Part shown: positions 5,103-8,092 of the stretch, piece by piece
Layout of the letters: each line of letters opens with the position of its first letter
Numbering within the stretch: position 1 is the first letter of the stretch
Source of the DNA: Thermoplasmata archaeon
GTDB taxonomy: Archaea > Thermoplasmatota > Thermoplasmata > Thermoplasmatales > Thermoplasmataceae
Reading direction: 5' to 3'
Assembly (NCBI GenBank): GCA_021797225.1
Contig: JAKAAE010000066.1
Span: 1-8,092, forward strand
Length of the DNA stretch: 8,092 nucleotides
Notes under the pieces: generated by a model
The model's database searches: none
What the model saw: only the letters and a program-made list of their open reading frames with translations
Told to the model about the DNA's origin: nothing
Translations under genes and position numbers: made by a program

Positions 5103-6035
5103 ATGGCTTCCAATATCAGAATCACCTTTCTAGGAACTGGAGGATCAATGCCAAAACCAGGAAGGTCTTTACCAGCCGTGGCTGTTCAGGTAGATGATAT
5201 ATTAAACCTATTTGACTGTGGAGAGGGCACGCAGAAACAGTTCATGAAAAGTGGAGTTTCTTTTATGTCACTGAAAAATATATTCATATCACATTTCCAT
5301 GCAGATCACTTTCTTGGCCTGCCGGGACTACTCAATTCCATGGCATTTTTAGGACGTACGGAAGATTTGAATATATTTGGCCCTTCAGGTGCATCTGAAT
5401 TTATCAGAAACGCTATGAATCTAGGATATGGAAGAATAACCTACAATATAAATGTCTATACGGTTATTCCCGGCATGGCATTTGACTTCGGCAAATTCTT
5501 CATAAAAAGTCTTGCAAATGACCATACAGTGCCATCAATAACATACTCACTGGAGGAAAAAGACCTTGTTAAAATAGATAGGAAGAAGGTTGATAGTATT
5601 GGCTTTCCGGTTTACCGCCTGGAGGAATTAAGAAAGGAGGGAAGTGTGAAAATAGACGGCAAAAAATACAAATTAAAGGATGTGGCAGAGGGTATAAAAC
5701 AGGGCAGGAAAATTGTTTATACCGGTGATACAAGGCCAGTCAGTTCCATGCCCGATTTTGCCAGCAATGCTGATGTGCTCATACATGATACCACAATGGA
5801 TTCCTCAATGGAGCCCACAGTCAATGAATACGGGCACACATCTTCCAGGCAGGCGGCAGAAATTGCACGTAAAGCATTGGTAAAAAAATTATTTTTATTT
5901 CATTACAGTTCAAGATATAATGATCTGGAAGTACTGTTAGAGGATGCCAGATCAGTTTTTCCTGAATCGTATCTGAGTCGTGAACTTCTTGTATGTGATA
6001 TCAATAAACCTGAGGGAATAGTTAAAATGAACTAA
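5103..6035 (+). CDS. rnz: Ribonuclease Z (tRNA 3'-processing endonuclease)
   Basis: This zinc metallo-beta-lactamase-fold endonuclease cuts the 3' trailer from pre-tRNA, leaving the discriminator base ready for CCA. The 310-residue length is normal for the short (ElaC/RNase ZS) form. The N-terminus has the family's F-L-G-T-G-G-S-M-P motif at 9-17, then D-C-G-E-G-T-Q-K-Q at 38-46. All zinc ligands are visible: H64-x-H66-x-D68-H69, H141 (N-D-H-T-V-P), D209 (Y-T-G-D-T-R-P) and H267 (F-H-Y-S-S-R-Y). The G-H-T-S-S motif at 244-248 is also present, as is the insertion between about 150 and 200 that carries the tRNA-binding arm in this family. The ATG at 5103 fits a leaderless start. The gene is divergent from DUF1805 and ends directly against the apgM stop with no base between. 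Confidence 0.96.
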   Translation: MASNIRITFLGTGGSMPKPGRSLPAVAVQVDDILNLFDCGEGTQKQFMKSGVSFMSLKNIFISHFHADHFLGLPGLLNSMAFLGRTEDLNIFGPSGASEFIRNAMNLGYGRITYNINVYTVIPGMAFDFGKFFIKSLANDHTVPSITYSLEEKDLVKIDRKKVDSIGFPVYRLEELRKEGSVKIDGKKYKLKDVAEGIKQGRKIVYTGDTRPVSSMPDFASNADVLIHDTTMDSSMEPTVNEYGHTSSRQAAEIARKALVKKLFLFHYSSRYNDLEVLLEDARSVFPESYLSRELLVCDINKPEGIVKMN

Positions 6036-7244
6036 TCATGCACCGTATTTTTCGGCCCTGTCAGAATATGACATTATAATAGGCATGATGTCATTGCTGG
6101 TGATTTTATAATATCCAGTAGATACGCTGAGTTCATCGAAGCATCTGACATTATCGTTTATTATACCATTTGTTGCAAACATCACTGGAACCGGGTCACC
6201 AGTATGGTCACCGTATGAACACGGAGTGCTATGGTCGCCGGTAACAACTATAAGTGTATTATCCAATCTCTCCAGTAATGGTCCTATAACTGAATCAACC
6301 TGTTCTATGACATATTTCTTCAATTCAGGTTTTCTGTCATGGCCTGCAATATCTGTACCTTTTATGTTTATCAGGATAAAATCATATTTATCAAGTGCGC
6401 TAACAGCAGCAGAAATTATATTTTTATAGTTTGTGTCCACCCTCCCATTCATCCCTTCAACCCTGATATTTGTAAAACCGGCTAGGCCTGCTATTCCTCG
6501 AATTAAGGGTGTTCCTGATATGCACGCAGCGTTCATGCCATATTTTTCTTTGAAAGACGGAATCTCCGGTATTTTTCCTGCGCCCCTCAGCATAATTTCA
6601 TTGGCGGGTAGCTTCCCGATAGAGATTAATTTCTTGTTAAATTCATGATTTTCAAGTATTTTCCTGGATCTGGTAAGAAATTTATTAATAACATCCGCAG
6701 TGAACTGCGCATCATGGTCAAGTGCTCTGGCAAATTCTGGTGGGGAATTCACTGAATGTGGATCTGTTTCTGTAATTCTGTCAGAAAGATTTTTACCTCT
6801 CATTACAACCGCTGCCCTGTGTTCGACTCCTGATTTAACGATAAATTTTACACCGTCTATTTCAGTTTCCAGATCCGATGAAAGACTGTCTGTATCCTTT
6901 ACACGACCTGCACGGCGATCTATAATTTTACCATCTTTTACTGTGGCATAGTTTGCCCGGAAGGCGATATCACCGGATTTCAATTCAATTCCCAGGCCAA
7001 GTGCCTCGAATGGCCCCCTTCCCGTATAATATTTTATAGGATCATAACCGAGTATAGAAAGATGGGATGTATCCGATCCGGCCCTTATTCCAAATGATAC
7101 TGGAGACATCAAACCGGTGGTTCCATTGGATGCCAGCCTGTTAAGGTTTGGCCGTCTTGCGGCCTGAAGGGCAGTCTTATTCCCTAATTCCTGATTTGGC
7201 CTGTCTCCAAGCCCATCCATAATTAAAAGAATGATATTCTTCAT
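6036..7244 (-). CDS. apgM: 2,3-bisphosphoglycerate-independent phosphoglycerate mutase, archaeal type
   Basis: The enzyme interconverts 3- and 2-phosphoglycerate in glycolysis/gluconeogenesis, in the cytoplasm. The 402-residue product belongs to the archaeal ApgM branch of the alkaline-phosphatase superfamily. Visible signatures are I-M-D-G-L-G-D-R-P at 8-16 (metal-binding D10), G-S-D-T-S-H at 56-61 (S57 the expected phosphoserine nucleophile, by its position four residues before the conserved His), L-G-Y-D-P near 65-69, and T-G-R-G-P-F-E-A-L-G. The middle carries R-A-N-Y-A-T and R-R-A-G-R, and the end V-T-G-D-H-S-T-P (D337, H338) with Y-G-D-H-T-G-D-P-V-P (H347). Nothing essential appears lost. 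The ATG at 7244 lies 24.5 bp from a TATA-like box inside the end of the LigT gene, so it can be transcribed alone as well as by read-through. It lies 22 bp downstream of LigT. Confidence 0.96.
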   Translation of the reverse strand: MKNIILLIMDGLGDRPNQELGNKTALQAARRPNLNRLASNGTTGLMSPVSFGIRAGSDTSHLSILGYDPIKYYTGRGPFEALGLGIELKSGDIAFRANYATVKDGKIIDRRAGRVKDTDSLSSDLETEIDGVKFIVKSGVEHRAAVVMRGKNLSDRITETDPHSVNSPPEFARALDHDAQFTADVINKFLTRSRKILENHEFNKKLISIGKLPANEIMLRGAGKIPEIPSFKEKYGMNAACISGTPLIRGIAGLAGFTNIRVEGMNGRVDTNYKNIISAAVSALDKYDFILINIKGTDIAGHDRKPELKKYVIEQVDSVIGPLLERLDNTLIVVTGDHSTPCSYGDHTGDPVPVMFATNGIINDNVRCFDELSVSTGYYKITSNDIMPIIMSYSDRAEKYGA

Positions 7245-7264
7245 ATATTGTTATTATGAAATGC

Positions 7265-7272
7265 TTTTAAAT
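7265..7272 (-). promoter_or_regulatory. TATA-like box for apgM within the LigT gene end
   Basis: On the minus strand this reads ATTTAAAA, overlapping the LigT stop codon (7267-7269) and centred 24.5 bp before the apgM ATG. The spacing matches the other leaderless promoters here, suggesting an internal promoter in the FAH-LigT-apgM run. Confidence 0.5.
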
Positions 7273-7806
7273 TTTACTGAAATTTAAATGCTCGAAATGC
7301 CAGTGGGTATTCTGCTTCCTTCTTTTTCCGACTGTAAGATATTTTGCTTGAAATCTTCCGGAAACATTTAAATTATTGGTAAATTTTATTATTTCATGCA
7401 ACTTATATTCATCTACATTCTTTCTGATTAGGGTAATATGCGGAAGAAATCTTTCAGTATCCATGGAATTTAGCTCCAGTGAATGTATAAGCATAGAGTG
7501 AAATCTGACCATTTCCGGGGAGGGAATAACCCTGAGAAATACAATGTATGATTTCTTACCGCCTTTTTCCCTTTCGAAATAGCCTGTACCGTCTATTGTA
7601 AAGTAAAACGGATAAATAGTTCCACAGATTCTTTTCAATGAAGTAATATCCAGGACTTCTGGATTTTTCAGGTACGCCATGGTTATATGAACACCTTTGC
7701 AGCTCAATGAACCTGTATAACCATATATAGACTCCAGATTTCTTTTAATACGTGTAATCCGGTTTCTGATTTTTTCCGGTGGCTTTAATATAAGAGTGTA
7801 CTGCAT
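7267..7806 (-). CDS. thpR: LigT-family RNA 2',3'-cyclic phosphodiesterase (2H phosphoesterase)
   Basis: Members of this family hydrolyse RNA 2',3'-cyclic phosphates to 2'-phosphomonoesters and were first named 2'-5' RNA ligases. The 179-residue product has the two defining H-x-T motifs at the expected separation: H40-I-T42-M (in G-V-H-I-T-M-A-Y-L) and H123-I-T125-L (in F-L-P-H-I-T-L-I-R). Between them are the beta strands F-T-I-D-G-T-G-Y-F and Y-I-V-F-L-R-V, typical of the duplicated LigT fold. The C-terminus is basic (G-K-R-R-K-Q). The ATG at 7806 follows the FAH stop codon after a single base, so this gene is surely in an operon with the FAH gene and probably depends on its translation; no Shine-Dalgarno site is visible. 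The physiological RNA target is unknown in archaea; tRNA splicing or repair intermediates are plausible. Confidence 0.92.
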   Translation of the reverse strand: MQYTLILKPPEKIRNRITRIKRNLESIYGYTGSLSCKGVHITMAYLKNPEVLDITSLKRICGTIYPFYFTIDGTGYFEREKGGKKSYIVFLRVIPSPEMVRFHSMLIHSLELNSMDTERFLPHITLIRKNVDEYKLHEIIKFTNNLNVSGRFQAKYLTVGKRRKQNTHWHFEHLNFSKI

Positions 7807-7807
7807 T

Positions 7808-8092
7808 TCAGATAAAATATGTGGATAATGTTCCCAGAGAATCTATTGTTACATCCACCATGTCACCGTTTCCAAGCCATTTTTGTTTTTCCTCTGGCAT
7901 GCCCATAATAACTCCAGAAGGAGTGCCGGTTGAAATACAGTCTCCAGGCCTCAGGGTGATATATTTTGAAATGTAACTGATCAGTGTACTGACTGGAAAT
8001 ATCATATGTTCTGTTGATGAATTTTGCCTGATAAACATAAAAGGTACAGATATTGCAGGCCATGACAGAAAACCTGAATTGAAGAAATATGT
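7808..8092 (-). CDS. Fumarylacetoacetate hydrolase (FAH) family protein, C-terminal part
   Basis: This is the last 94 codons of a gene whose start lies beyond the window; the frame stays open to 8092, so the Met at 8038 is internal. The fragment shows the FAH-fold C-terminal signature: R-Q-N-S-S-T-x-x-M-I-F-P-V, L-I-S-Y-I-S-K-Y-I-T-L-R-P-G-D-C-I-S-T-G-T-P-S-G-V and L-G-N-G-D-M-V-D-V-T-I-D-S-L-G. The family includes acylpyruvate hydrolases, oxaloacetate decarboxylases and enzymes cleaving or isomerising 2-keto-dioates with a metal ion; the T-G-T-P-S-G-V strand helps shape the active site. The substrate cannot be assigned. The segment before R-Q-N-S-S-T (V-P-F-M-F-I) lacks the usual V-N-G-E-x-x-Q pattern. 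The gene is first in a run with LigT, one base away. Confidence 0.87.
   Translation of the reverse strand, partial: TYFFNSGFLSWPAISVPFMFIRQNSSTEHMIFPVSTLISYISKYITLRPGDCISTGTPSGVIMGMPEEKQKWLGNGDMVDVTIDSLGTLSTYFI

Noticed and set aside
6700..6951. 83-codon plus-strand frame inside apgM
   Set aside because: Antisense to conserved ApgM sequence, with no promoter or recognisable domain.
8036..8038. Met as the start of a 76-residue protein
   Set aside because: The frame remains open to the window edge and the matched FAH motif begins mid-domain, so this Met is internal.
1..8092. CRISPR array, insertion sequence, tRNA or rRNA genes
   Set aside because: No regularly spaced repeats, transposase-like coding sequence, terminal inverted repeats or cloverleaf/rRNA-like segment was seen on either strand.

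Overview
The window looks like a compact, AT-rich archaeal chromosome segment, most likely from the Thermoplasmatales (Ferroplasma, Picrophilus or Cuniculiplasma type). This placement is inferred from gene types and promoter style, not from a search. It rests on an archaeal-type phosphoenolpyruvate carboxylase, an archaeal ApgM phosphoglycerate mutase, and heavy use of ATA (Ile) and AGG/AGA (Arg) codons. Nearly every transcription unit also has a TATA box about 23-26 bp upstream of its start codon with no Shine-Dalgarno site, which indicates leaderless mRNAs.

Layout. Positions 1-969 (+) hold the end of a FecCD/BtuC-type permease and its ABC ATPase, overlapping by 8 bp (iron-complex or cobalamin uptake). 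Positions 1100-2626 (+) are archaeal PEP carboxylase (ppcA) and 2698-3120 (+) a Nudix hydrolase. Positions 3146-3532 (-) are a small rubrerythrin-like protein, convergent with the Nudix gene across an AT-rich terminator-like spacer. Positions 3676-4221 (+) are an unrecognised 181-residue protein with an N-terminal G-E-x-H motif. Positions 4226-4699 (-) are a ribbon-helix-helix (RHH) regulator with an unrecognised C-terminal domain, and 4748-5035 (-) a DUF1805/YunC-like protein. Positions 5103-6035 (+) are ribonuclease Z. Positions 6036-7244 (-) are ApgM, 7267-7806 (-) a LigT-type RNA 2',3'-cyclic phosphodiesterase, and 7808-8092 (-) the C-terminal part of a fumarylacetoacetate hydrolase (FAH) family enzyme.

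How the genes relate. Most are housekeeping genes in small units: uptake (ABC), central carbon metabolism (ApgM supplies 2-phosphoglycerate toward PEP, which PpcA carboxylates to oxaloacetate), tRNA 3' maturation (RNase Z), RNA end processing (LigT) and oxidative-stress or iron handling (rubrerythrin-like). Apart from the ABC pair and the FAH-LigT(-apgM) run, nothing indicates one shared pathway. Packing is tight: two convergent gene pairs are separated by 0 and 4 bp.

The most notable signals are a 10-bp-arm dyad centred on the TATA box of the RHH gene (a probable autorepression operator), the unrecognised G-E-x-H protein, and a perfectly palindromic TATA element between ribonuclease Z and the DUF1805 gene. 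I saw no mobile element, CRISPR array, tRNA or rRNA, and no clear evidence of a multi-gene novel system.
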